From an uncultured Actinomycetes bacterium (GTDB lineage: Bacteria > Actinomycetota > Actinomycetes > Nanopelagicales > Nanopelagicaceae): a stretch of DNA of 19,947 nt. Numbering within the stretch: position 1 is the stretch's first letter; every line of letters starts with the position of its first letter. Positions 13,987-19,947 of this stretch are shown here, piece after piece. The notes under the pieces were generated by a model. That model saw only the letters and a list, made by a program, of their open reading frames with translations. It ran no database searches and was not told where the DNA came from. The translations under genes were made by a program, and so were the position numbers. The stretch lies in NCBI GenBank assembly GCA_903897155.1, contig CAIUAO010000128.1:1-19947 (forward strand), read 5' to 3'.

Positions 13987-14603
13987 GTAAAAGAATTATT
14001 CTTGCCTCAGCCTCACCATCACGTAAGCGTTTACTTGAGTCTGTCGGAATCACACCTGAAATCATTGTGAGTGGTGTCGATGAGGAGACCCCCGAGCTTC
14101 TTACTTTGCCTCCTGCAGAATTAGTTATCGCTCTGGCTATTTTAAAAGCGCATACTGTTCATCAAAAAAACAAAGGACTAACTAACGCGCTTATTGTTGG
14201 CTGTGACTCTACATTTGAATTTAATGGGCAATCACTGGGTAAGCCTGGAAGTGTTGAGAACGCTATAGAGCGTTGTCAGATGCTCAGCGGCAAGAGTGGC
14301 TACTTACACACCGGCCATAGTGTTATAGATACCGACCAAGGAATTGAAGTCTCAGACATCTCCACCTCAAAGGTGACATTTGCAAAGATGACTGATGAGG
14401 AAATTCAAGATTATGTTGATAGTAAAGAGCCATTAGAAGTTGCTGGAGGATTTACTTTAGATGGCCTGAGCGCTCCTTTTATTACACATGTTGAAGGCGA
14501 CCCCAGTGGAATTATTGGACTTTCACTTCCTACTCTTCGCAAAATTACTCTTAACCTCGGACTCAATTGGTCTGATATTTCACCAGTGAAGGCGACGCGA
14601 TGA
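13983..14603 (+). CDS. maf: Maf-family nucleotide pyrophosphatase
   Basis: A 206-residue member of the Maf/HAM1-like family that hydrolyses non-canonical or modified nucleoside triphosphates (dTTP/UTP or m7GTP-type substrates in characterised members). Motifs are IILASASPSRKRLL (5-18), DEETPE (33-38), the acidic VGCDSTFEFNGQSLGKP (72-88) where families usually show an Asp, EVAGGF (152-157) and EGDPSGIIGLSLP (171-183). Start ATG 13983 overlaps the epsilon-subunit stop as ATGA; a longer reading from ATG 13965 would lie wholly inside accE and is not favoured. The stop overlaps accA as ATGA. Maf between accE and accA also occurs in mycobacteria (Rv3282), so the placement is conserved although the functional link is unclear. 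Confidence 0.9.
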   Translation: MSKRIILASASPSRKRLLESVGITPEIIVSGVDEETPELLTLPPAELVIALAILKAHTVHQKNKGLTNALIVGCDSTFEFNGQSLGKPGSVENAIERCQMLSGKSGYLHTGHSVIDTDQGIEVSDISTSKVTFAKMTDEEIQDYVDSKEPLEVAGGFTLDGLSAPFITHVEGDPSGIIGLSLPTLRKITLNLGLNWSDISPVKATR

Positions 14604-16330
14604 GTAAAAAGATATCTGCTGTACTCATTGCTAACCGTGGTGAAATCGCGGTTCGAGTTGCTCGTGCATGCCGTGACCATGGTGTGAAGTCAATCGCAAT
14701 TTATTCTGATGAGGATCGTGACTCTCTGCATGTTGCTACCGCTGATGAGGCATTTGCACTTCATGGATTATCTGCTGCAGAAACATATCTTGATCAAACT
14801 AAAATTCTAAAGACTGCCAAAGAGGCAGGCGCTGACGCAATTCACCCTGGTTATGGTTTCTTATCTGAAAACGCTGAGTTCGCAGAGCGCGTCATTAAGG
14901 CAGGACTTGTGTGGATCGGTCCTCCACCTGCTGCAATTCGCGCACTAGGTGACAAAGTATCTGCACGTAAGATTGCAGCAAAAGTCGGAGCCCCGCTTGT
15001 TGCTGGTACAGCAGATCCCGTTGATTCACCAGATGAAGTTATTGAATTTGCGAAAAAGCATGGACTACCAGTTGCGATCAAAGCAGCACACGGTGGCGGA
15101 GGTCGCGGCCTTAAAGTTGCCTTCACTATGGAAGAAATTCCAGAGCTCTTTGCTTCGGCTGTGCGCGAAGCAATCACAGGATTTGGTCGAGGTGAATGCT
15201 TTGTCGAACGTTATCTAGACAAGCCTCGTCACGTTGAAACACAGTGTCTAGTTGATTCACATGGAAATGCAGTTGTTGTGAGTACTCGCGACTGTTCACT
15301 TCAACGTCGTCACCAAAAGCTTGTAGAAGAAGCTCCTGCTCCGTTTTTAAGTGAAGCACAAATCAAACAGTTATATGACTCAAGTAAAGCGATCATGCGC
15401 GAGGTTGGTTATGTTGGTGCTGGAACTTGTGAATTCTTAGTTGGAAAAGATGGAACTATTTCATTTCTAGAAGTAAATACTCGCCTACAAGTTGAGCACC
15501 CTGTAAGTGAAGAAGTAACCGGATTAGACCTAGTCCGTGAACAGCTCAAAATTGCCTCCGGGGAAAAGATAAGCCCTACTGATCCGGTTATCCGGGGACA
15601 CAGTATTGAATTTAGAATTAATGGTGAAGATCCAGGAAATGGCTTCTTGCCATCCCTTGGAACAATTACCAAGTGGGAAGTTCCATCTGGCCCAGGTGTG
15701 CGCATTGATGCAGGTTTTGACCATGGCCACACAATTGGTTCGCACTTTGATTCATTGCTCGCTAAGTTGATTGTTACTGCAGCAACAAGAGAAGAAGCAA
15801 TTGAACGAGCACGTAGGGCGCTTAGTGAATTTGATATTGGGGGCCTTGCAACAGCACTTCCCTTCCACAGGGCGATTGTGAATGATCCTAATTTCACAAA
15901 AGAATTTAAGGTCTACACAAGCTATATAGAAAATGAATTTAAAAACGATATCCAACCTTTCTCATATAAGAAAGGTGTTGCAGCCTCACATGCAGCCTCA
16001 CAGAAAGTGGTTGCAGAAGTTAACGGACATCGTTTTGAAGTTGTTGTTCACTCAGAGGAAAAAGGCGATAAGCGCCACAAAATCAAGAGCAATGTCCTGG
16101 GCAAAGCAACAGGCAATACTCTAAATAGCCCCATGCAGGGAACTGTTGTGAAAATAGTTAAGGCAAATGGTGATCGAGTTGAAGCTGGGGACCTCATAGT
16201 TGTTCTTGAGGCGATGAAAATGGAACAACCACTCATTGCTCATAAAGCAGGAACTATCACCCAGTTAAATGTTGGTGTTGGGCAAACAGTTTCTAGCGGG
16301 GAAACCCTCTGTGTTATTGAGGACGAGTAG
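14600..16330 (+). CDS. Acyl-CoA carboxylase alpha subunit: biotin carboxylase + BCCP
   Basis: A 576-residue fusion that carboxylates biotin with ATP and bicarbonate and carries the biotin. Biotin carboxylase N-domain begins at 5 (ISAVLIANRGEIAVRV). The ATP-grasp glycine loop is HGGGGRGLKV (164-173), and catalytic EVNTRLQVEHP (291-301) includes E291, N293 and R295. The biotin carboxylase C-domain runs to about 445. A linker of about 60 residues leads to BCCP, with PMQGTVVKIV (511-520) and the biotinylation site EAMKMEQP, K540. This matches actinobacterial AccA3-type subunits, slightly shorter than most. ATG 14600 overlaps maf (ATGA), so all four genes are translationally coupled. BirA, encoded divergently upstream of accD, is the expected biotin ligase. 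Confidence 0.96.
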   Translation: MSKKISAVLIANRGEIAVRVARACRDHGVKSIAIYSDEDRDSLHVATADEAFALHGLSAAETYLDQTKILKTAKEAGADAIHPGYGFLSENAEFAERVIKAGLVWIGPPPAAIRALGDKVSARKIAAKVGAPLVAGTADPVDSPDEVIEFAKKHGLPVAIKAAHGGGGRGLKVAFTMEEIPELFASAVREAITGFGRGECFVERYLDKPRHVETQCLVDSHGNAVVVSTRDCSLQRRHQKLVEEAPAPFLSEAQIKQLYDSSKAIMREVGYVGAGTCEFLVGKDGTISFLEVNTRLQVEHPVSEEVTGLDLVREQLKIASGEKISPTDPVIRGHSIEFRINGEDPGNGFLPSLGTITKWEVPSGPGVRIDAGFDHGHTIGSHFDSLLAKLIVTAATREEAIERARRALSEFDIGGLATALPFHRAIVNDPNFTKEFKVYTSYIENEFKNDIQPFSYKKGVAASHAASQKVVAEVNGHRFEVVVHSEEKGDKRHKIKSNVLGKATGNTLNSPMQGTVVKIVKANGDRVEAGDLIVVLEAMKMEQPLIAHKAGTITQLNVGVGQTVSSGETLCVIEDE

Positions 16331-16352
16331 CTTTCTAAACTCTGTAATTGGA

Positions 16353-16796
16353 TTACTGCTTTAGCTGATCCAAGTGACCAACACGGTGATTAGTTGTGAG
16401 TTGTAAAATTTCACTCAATGTAAGTTTCCCTCGTTCGGCATGAATGCCGGTTCGGTTCCAATCCGCCGGAGCAATCTGCTTGAGTATGTCGACCATATGA
16501 GCACATGAATTTTCAATTGCTGCTATCGACACTTCCACACTACGTCCTGGATAGTGCAGCGCTGTTGGAAATATTTCTTCATCGAAGGGAATAATTGCTG
16601 GGCTATCAACACTTAGTATGTTAAGGAATCGCACTGCAAAATGTGCATCTGAATCTGCCATATGGTGAATCACATATGCGTGCGACCATTCACCCTCTTT
16701 AGGAGAAGTATTTACTTTGTTTGGTGAAATGGCTCGTGCATAACTACAAAATTCTTTAGTTGCGCTCTCAAACTGGTGAAGGATCTCTTTAGTCAT
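16353..16796 (-). CDS. DinB-fold putative metal-dependent protein
   Basis: A 147-residue four-helix DinB/YfiT-like protein. Three histidines fit the family's metal triad: H45 in YVIHHMADSD (41-50), with H137 and H141 in NHRVGHLDQL (136-145). W37 (GEWS) at the start of helix 2 is also typical. In actinobacteria, relatives include mycothiol-dependent transferases such as maleylpyruvate isomerase-type enzymes, but nothing here shows the thiol cofactor or substrate. TACTAT sits 6 nt before ATG 16796, so it probably has its own leaderless promoter in the 50-bp gap after trpS. It converges on the carboxylase alpha gene with 22 bp between stops. Confidence 0.8.
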   Translation of the reverse strand: MTKEILHQFESATKEFCSYARAISPNKVNTSPKEGEWSHAYVIHHMADSDAHFAVRFLNILSVDSPAIIPFDEEIFPTALHYPGRSVEVSIAAIENSCAHMVDILKQIAPADWNRTGIHAERGKLTLSEILQLTTNHRVGHLDQLKQ

Positions 16797-16802
16797 ACCT
16801 AG

Positions 16803-16808
16803 ATAGTA
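16803..16808 (-). promoter_or_regulatory. -10 box of leaderless promoter (DinB-fold gene)
   Basis: TACTAT, 6-nt spacer CTAGGT, then ATG 16796 on the minus strand. No Shine-Dalgarno precedes the ATG at a useful distance. Confidence 0.55.
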
Positions 16809-16846
16809 CTCATGTATTTACCGATGCGATGAGGAGCAGCCAGCTA

Positions 16847-17851
16847 CTACCCTCTAGGGATTAAGCCCACCTTGTTATAAACATCAGCAAGAGTCTTATC
16901 GGCAACAACTTCTGCCTTTTGGGCCCCTGCCTTTAGAATTTTTTCTAAATGAGATCTGTCATCTAGTAGCTCAAGAGTTTGCTTGCGGATTGGAGCTAGG
17001 TAGTTTGTAACTACTTCAGCAACGGCTCCCTTGAAATCGCCGTAGCCTTTGCCTTCAAATTCTTTCTCAATATCTGCAACTTTGCTTCCAGAGAGAGCAG
17101 AGTAAATAGTCAGCAGATTTGAGATTCCAGGCTTCTCTTTCTCATCAAACTTAATTTCTCGGCCCGTATCTGTTACGGCACTCTTAATCTTCTTTGTATT
17201 TACTTCAGGGGTTTCTAAAATTTCAATAAGACCAGAGAGAGAATCAGCAGATTTACTCATCTTTGATGTTGGGTCTTGAAGATCATAAATCTTTGCACCC
17301 GCCTTGAGAATATAACCTTCAGGGATTGTGAATGTCTGTCCATACGTGGAGTTAAATCTTTGAGCGAGGTCACGTGTGAGTTCAATATGTTGGCGTTGAT
17401 CTTCGCCCACCGGAACTTGGTTTGCTTGGTAAAGCAAAATGTCTGCAGCCATCAACATCGGATATGTGAAAACTCCAACACCTATACGTTCATTACCAAC
17501 TTTTTGTGATTTATCTTTGAATTGAGTCATGCGGCTTGCTTCACCAAAACCAGTCAAACATTCCATTACCCAAGCTAATTGATTGTGAGCAGGAACATGT
17601 GACTGAACAAAAAGTGTGCAACGATCTGGATCAAGTCCCAGAGCAATAAGTTGAGCTACTGATGTCAAAGTATTTTGATGCAACTCTTTTGGATCCGGCG
17701 AGGATGTCAGCGCATGTAGATCTACTACACAATAAAAAGCATCATGGGTGTTTTGAAGTTCAACCCATTGCTTGACTGCGCCTAAATAATTACCAAGATG
17801 AAATGAGCCATTGGTTGGCTGAATGCCTGAAAGAACTCGATCTTTACTCAC
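16847..17851 (-). CDS. trpS: Tryptophanyl-tRNA synthetase
   Basis: A 334-residue class I aminoacyl-tRNA synthetase that charges tRNA-Trp. From GTG 17851 the protein starts VSKDRVLSGIQPTNGSFHLG; the HIGH-equivalent is HLGN (18-21) within SGIQPTNG..HLGNYLGA, and the second signature is KMSKS (197-201). GEDQRQHIELTRDLAQRFN (149-167) is another family mark. Length matches bacterial TrpS. The reading frame stays open to GTG 17941, but that would add 30 unrelated residues lying inside the upstream membrane-protein gene, so GTG 17851 is preferred; it overlaps that gene's stop by 8 bp. The gene ends in two consecutive TAG codons. Confidence 0.95.
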   Translation of the reverse strand: MSKDRVLSGIQPTNGSFHLGNYLGAVKQWVELQNTHDAFYCVVDLHALTSSPDPKELHQNTLTSVAQLIALGLDPDRCTLFVQSHVPAHNQLAWVMECLTGFGEASRMTQFKDKSQKVGNERIGVGVFTYPMLMAADILLYQANQVPVGEDQRQHIELTRDLAQRFNSTYGQTFTIPEGYILKAGAKIYDLQDPTSKMSKSADSLSGLIEILETPEVNTKKIKSAVTDTGREIKFDEKEKPGISNLLTIYSALSGSKVADIEKEFEGKGYGDFKGAVAEVVTNYLAPIRKQTLELLDDRSHLEKILKAGAQKAEVVADKTLADVYNKVGLIPRG

Positions 17852-19178
17852 GGGGCTTATCTTCCCATTCCAAGCGCGAGATGAGTAACTGACCTGCCCG
17901 TTTTCCTTCAACAGATAAGACTTTAATCCGTGCTGTGGCAAGTGAAATCACATCGTTCACCTCGGCAAGCCTGCCAAGTGAGTGCATGACGTATCCACCA
18001 ACAGTTTCATAGGGTCCATCGGGAATTTCAATACCAGTCTGTTCTTTGAGATCTTCTAAGGAAATGAGTGCATCTACCTCAAAATCTCCGGAGCGTGCCT
18101 GCGCTGTAACCTCAGTCGACATCGTGTCATATTCATCATGAATATCACCTATAAAGCATTCAACAATATCTTCAAGAGTGACAATTCCATCTGTTCCACC
18201 GTATTCATCTAAAACGATTGCAAGATGAGCTCTGCGTGCTCGCATCTCTGTAAGTGCGGGCAGCACTCCTTTGGTTCCAGGCAAAAAAATCATAGGGCGC
18301 ATGATTTCAAAAATCGTGCGGGATAACTCTGCTTCTTGGAGATTTAATAGGTCGCGAACATGAATAAACCCAATTACTTCATCACTACTACCACGTGTAA
18401 CTGGGTATCTAGAATGGGCAGTGGCTTTTGCTTCTACCATTGCCTCTTTAATTGTTAGGCCAGCATCAAGAAAATCAACTTCAATCCTTGGAACCATAAT
18501 TTCATGAAGTGATAAGTCTCCAGTTTCAAATACATCTTCAACAATATCGCGCTCTTCATCAGAAAGTGCAGCGTGCCCTGTAACCATTTCAACAAGTTCA
18601 GCTTCACTAATCTCACTTCGCACTTCATGTGCTTTCACACCGAAGAGACGAACAATTACATCAGTAGATTTGGAAAGCAACCAGATTGCTGGTCTAAATA
18701 TTTCAGCAATTCGATCGATGGTAGGCGCTGATGCGAGCGCAATTTTCTCGGTGCGATATAAAGCTAATCGCTTTGGTACTAACTCTCCAACTACTAATGA
18801 AATGTAGGCAATAACTAGAGTGAGGCCAAATAAAGAAAGAGCTGTGCTCAGGGAGTGAGAAAGCCCCCATTCCTCAAGTTGTGGGATAACAAAAGATGTA
18901 CCTAATCTTTCAGAGCCAAGCGCCGCAGAGAGAAATCCGCAAAATGTAACTCCAACTTGTGCTGCCGCTAAAAAGCGATTGGGATTTTTTGTTAACTTTG
19001 CAAGACGCGCAGTTCGACTTACTCGAACGCCACTTGCCTGCATCTGGCGCAGCTGTGACTCCCTCAGAGATATCAGGGCGATCTCAGCCGCCACAAAGAG
19101 CCCAGCAACGATGATAAAGAGCAGGACGAGGCCAATATCTAGAAGGAGGACCCCCAGGCTGGCTACGTGTGTATTCAC
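17844..19178 (-). CDS. HlyC/CorC-family membrane protein (CNNM/DUF21 + CBS pair)
   Basis: A 444-residue membrane protein of the hemolysin C/CorC/MpfA group, implicated in Mg2+ or Co2+ efflux or in resistance. The N-terminal DUF21/CNNM domain (about 10-180) has three to four hydrophobic helices, including LLDIGLVLLFIIVAGLFVAA and LTLVIAYISLVVGELVPKRL with the family's GE..PK. Two CBS domains follow (about 225-345, LVPRIEVDFL-like start and DEYGGTDGIVTLEDIVE). The C-terminal CorC/transporter-associated domain is about 365-440. The frame opens at GTG 19184, but a TACCCT box ends one base before that codon; the next in-frame GTG, 19178, lies exactly 7 nt after the box and is preferred. Probably heads a unit with trpS. 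Confidence 0.9.
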   Translation of the reverse strand: MNTHVASLGVLLLDIGLVLLFIIVAGLFVAAEIALISLRESQLRQMQASGVRVSRTARLAKLTKNPNRFLAAAQVGVTFCGFLSAALGSERLGTSFVIPQLEEWGLSHSLSTALSLFGLTLVIAYISLVVGELVPKRLALYRTEKIALASAPTIDRIAEIFRPAIWLLSKSTDVIVRLFGVKAHEVRSEISEAELVEMVTGHAALSDEERDIVEDVFETGDLSLHEIMVPRIEVDFLDAGLTIKEAMVEAKATAHSRYPVTRGSSDEVIGFIHVRDLLNLQEAELSRTIFEIMRPMIFLPGTKGVLPALTEMRARRAHLAIVLDEYGGTDGIVTLEDIVECFIGDIHDEYDTMSTEVTAQARSGDFEVDALISLEDLKEQTGIEIPDGPYETVGGYVMHSLGRLAEVNDVISLATARIKVLSVEGKRAGQLLISRLEWEDKPRE

Positions 19179-19185
19179 ACTCACA

Positions 19186-19191
19186 AGGGTA
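19186..19191 (-). promoter_or_regulatory. -10 box of leaderless promoter (HlyC/CorC gene)
   Basis: TACCCT, 7-nt spacer TGTGAGT, then GTG 19178. The first GTG (19184) lies within the spacer and would be upstream of the transcription start. Confidence 0.5.
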
Positions 19192-19212
19192 TCGGCTAAT
19201 CTTTACCTATCT

Positions 19213-19228
19213 TCAGACTTCCGTCTGA
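19213..19228. promoter_or_regulatory. Palindrome TCAGAC-TTCC-GTCTGA, candidate operator
   Basis: A perfect 6-bp inverted repeat with a 4-nt centre, extendable outward by a G-T and a C-G pair to 19211-19230. It lies in the 114-bp divergent gap. It is flanked by two direct copies of CTTTACCT (19201-19208 and 19233-19240), 32 bp apart. It overlaps a possible -35 (TTCAGA, 19212-19217) with an 18-bp spacer to a possible -10 TACCTT (19236-19241) for the ABC gene. No T-tract follows, so a terminator is unlikely. Confidence 0.4.
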
Positions 19229-19235
19229 GGTGCTT

Positions 19236-19241
19236 TACCTT
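19236..19241 (+). promoter_or_regulatory. Candidate -10 for the ABC ATPase gene (led transcript)
   Basis: TACCTT, 18 bp after TTCAGA. Transcription from it would give a leader of about 45 nt containing the Shine-Dalgarno, unlike the leaderless genes around it. The evidence is motif and spacing only. Confidence 0.3.
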
Positions 19242-19276
19242 CATCCAACGGATCGTCGGGCACGTACCGCCCGGAG

Positions 19277-19282
19277 AAGGAG
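19277..19282 (+). promoter_or_regulatory. Shine-Dalgarno AAGGAG before the ABC ATPase gene
   Basis: AAGGAG with a 10-nt spacer to ATG 19293, slightly long but the strongest ribosome-binding site in the window. It is the only first gene of a unit here that has one. Confidence 0.7.
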
Positions 19283-19292
19283 TGAATAACTC

Positions 19293-19947
19293 ATGGCTTC
19301 AGTCGTATTTGAAAACGCATCACGAATCTACCCGGGCACAACCAAGCCGGCTGTAGATAAATTAAACCTCACAGTAAATGACGGAGAATTTCTTGTTCTC
19401 GTCGGCCCATCTGGCTGCGGAAAATCAACATCCCTTCGCATGCTTGCCGGTCTTGAAGAAGTTGATGGTGGAACCATCCGTATTGGCGACCGCGATGTCA
19501 CACATGTCGCACCAAAAGATCGCGATATCGCAATGGTCTTCCAGTCATATGCTCTCTACCCACATATGTCAGTAGCAGAAAATATGGGCTTTGCCTTGAA
19601 GATTGCTGGTGTTGAAAAAGCAGAGCGTGATCGCCGAGTACTTGAAGCGGCAAAACTTCTTGACCTTGAAGATTATTTAGATCGCAAGCCAAAAGCACTT
19701 TCTGGTGGTCAACGCCAACGCGTTGCCATGGGACGAGCAATTGTTCGCGAACCACAAGTTTTCTTAATGGATGAGCCACTTTCAAACCTTGATGCAAAGC
19801 TCCGTGTTGCTACTCGAACACAAATTGCCGCACTTCAACGTCGCCTAGGAATTACAACAGTTTATGTAACGCACGACCAGGTTGAAGCGATGACAATGGG
19901 AGACCGTGTAGCGGTCCTTAAAGATGGCTTATTGCAACAAGTTGATA
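19293..19947 (+). CDS. ABC transporter ATP-binding protein, sugar-importer type (UgpC/MsmK-like), N-terminal part
   Basis: The first 218 codons of an ATPase cut off by the right edge. The whole nucleotide-binding core is visible: Walker A GPSGCGKST (38-46), Q-loop Q84 (MVFQSYALYPHMSV), signature LSGGQRQR (136-143), Walker B VFLMDEPLSNLD (156-167) and the switch H194 (VTHDQVEAMTMGDR). The segment ALYPHMSVAENMGF and the Walker B context are those of MalK/UgpC/MsiK-type subunits, which serve carbohydrate importers and carry a C-terminal regulatory domain that would lie beyond the window. In actinobacteria one such ATPase can serve several sugar transporters; whether that holds here needs the right-hand sequence. 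ATG 19293 has AAGGAG 10 nt upstream. Confidence 0.93.
   Translation, partial: MASVVFENASRIYPGTTKPAVDKLNLTVNDGEFLVLVGPSGCGKSTSLRMLAGLEEVDGGTIRIGDRDVTHVAPKDRDIAMVFQSYALYPHMSVAENMGFALKIAGVEKAERDRRVLEAAKLLDLEDYLDRKPKALSGGQRQRVAMGRAIVREPQVFLMDEPLSNLDAKLRVATRTQIAALQRRLGITTVYVTHDQVEAMTMGDRVAVLKDGLLQQVD

Noticed and set aside
16344..16356. GTAAT-TGG-ATTAC hairpin between accA and the DinB gene as a terminator
   Set aside because: Short AT-rich 5-bp stem, no T-tract on either strand, and it overlaps the DinB stop codon.
17852..17941. Extended N-terminus of trpS from GTG 17941
   Set aside because: These 30 residues are an out-of-frame reading of the HlyC/CorC C-terminus and precede the usual TrpS start; GTG 17851 fits better.
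1..19947. Defence system, prophage, insertion sequence, CRISPR array or RNA gene
   Set aside because: All space is filled by recognisable housekeeping genes, intergenic gaps are at most about 115 bp, and no repeats, transposase motifs, tRNA-like cloverleafs or att-like duplications were seen.

Overview
This window looks like ordinary chromosome from a streamlined, moderately low-GC actinobacterium, plausibly a freshwater planktonic lineage such as Nanopelagicales; that assignment is by gene content and style, not by any database search. The supports are: an acyl-CoA carboxylase operon with the actinobacterial epsilon subunit; an actinobacterial-type DapD; a DUF3117 protein; PRC-barrel/MgtE-type, Mrp, HtrA and Rv1220c-like methyltransferase genes in an order that recalls the Mycobacterium tuberculosis Rv1201-Rv1232 region; and very dense packing. 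Twenty-two genes are called, and only about 490 bp (roughly 2.4%) is non-coding. No gap exceeds about 115 bp, and there are no RNA genes, mobile elements, CRISPR arrays or prophage remnants.

Layout. (1) 1-5247, minus strand: sigma-region-4-only protein, DUF3117 protein, leucyl aminopeptidase, O-methyltransferase, HtrA protease, Mrp ATPase, and a PRC-barrel/MgtE-N-type gene that runs off the left edge. (2) 5343-6254, plus: dapD (lysine/diaminopimelate synthesis). (3) 6247-9800: envelope-polysaccharide genes, a glycosyltransferase and a secreted SpoIID/LytB protein (minus), divergent from UDP-glucose dehydrogenase (plus). (4) 9797-12181, minus: birA-purK-purE. (5) 12212-16330, plus: carboxylase beta, epsilon, Maf and biotin-carboxylase/BCCP alpha subunit, with every junction overlapping. 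Blocks 4 and 5 recall the M. tuberculosis Rv3275c-Rv3285 arrangement; BirA biotinylates the alpha subunit encoded across the divergent promoter. (6) 16353-19178, minus: HlyC/CorC-type membrane protein, trpS and a DinB-fold protein. (7) 19293 to the right edge, plus: a sugar-type ABC transporter ATPase, truncated by the window.

The strongest sequence-level signal is promoter architecture. Nearly every gene that begins a transcription unit has a TANNNT -10 box ending exactly 6 or 7 nt before its start codon and has no Shine-Dalgarno sequence, the mark of leaderless mRNAs. Genes inside units instead use GTGA/ATGA/TAATG overlaps or a clear Shine-Dalgarno. This rule fixes several start codons and shows divergent promoters whose -10 boxes overlap (birA/accD). 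I found no convincing new multi-gene system. The most interesting leads are the leaderless layout, the sigma-region-4/DUF3117 pair, the birA/accD promoter, the methyltransferase lacking its usual acidic motif, and a palindrome in the ABC-ATPase promoter.
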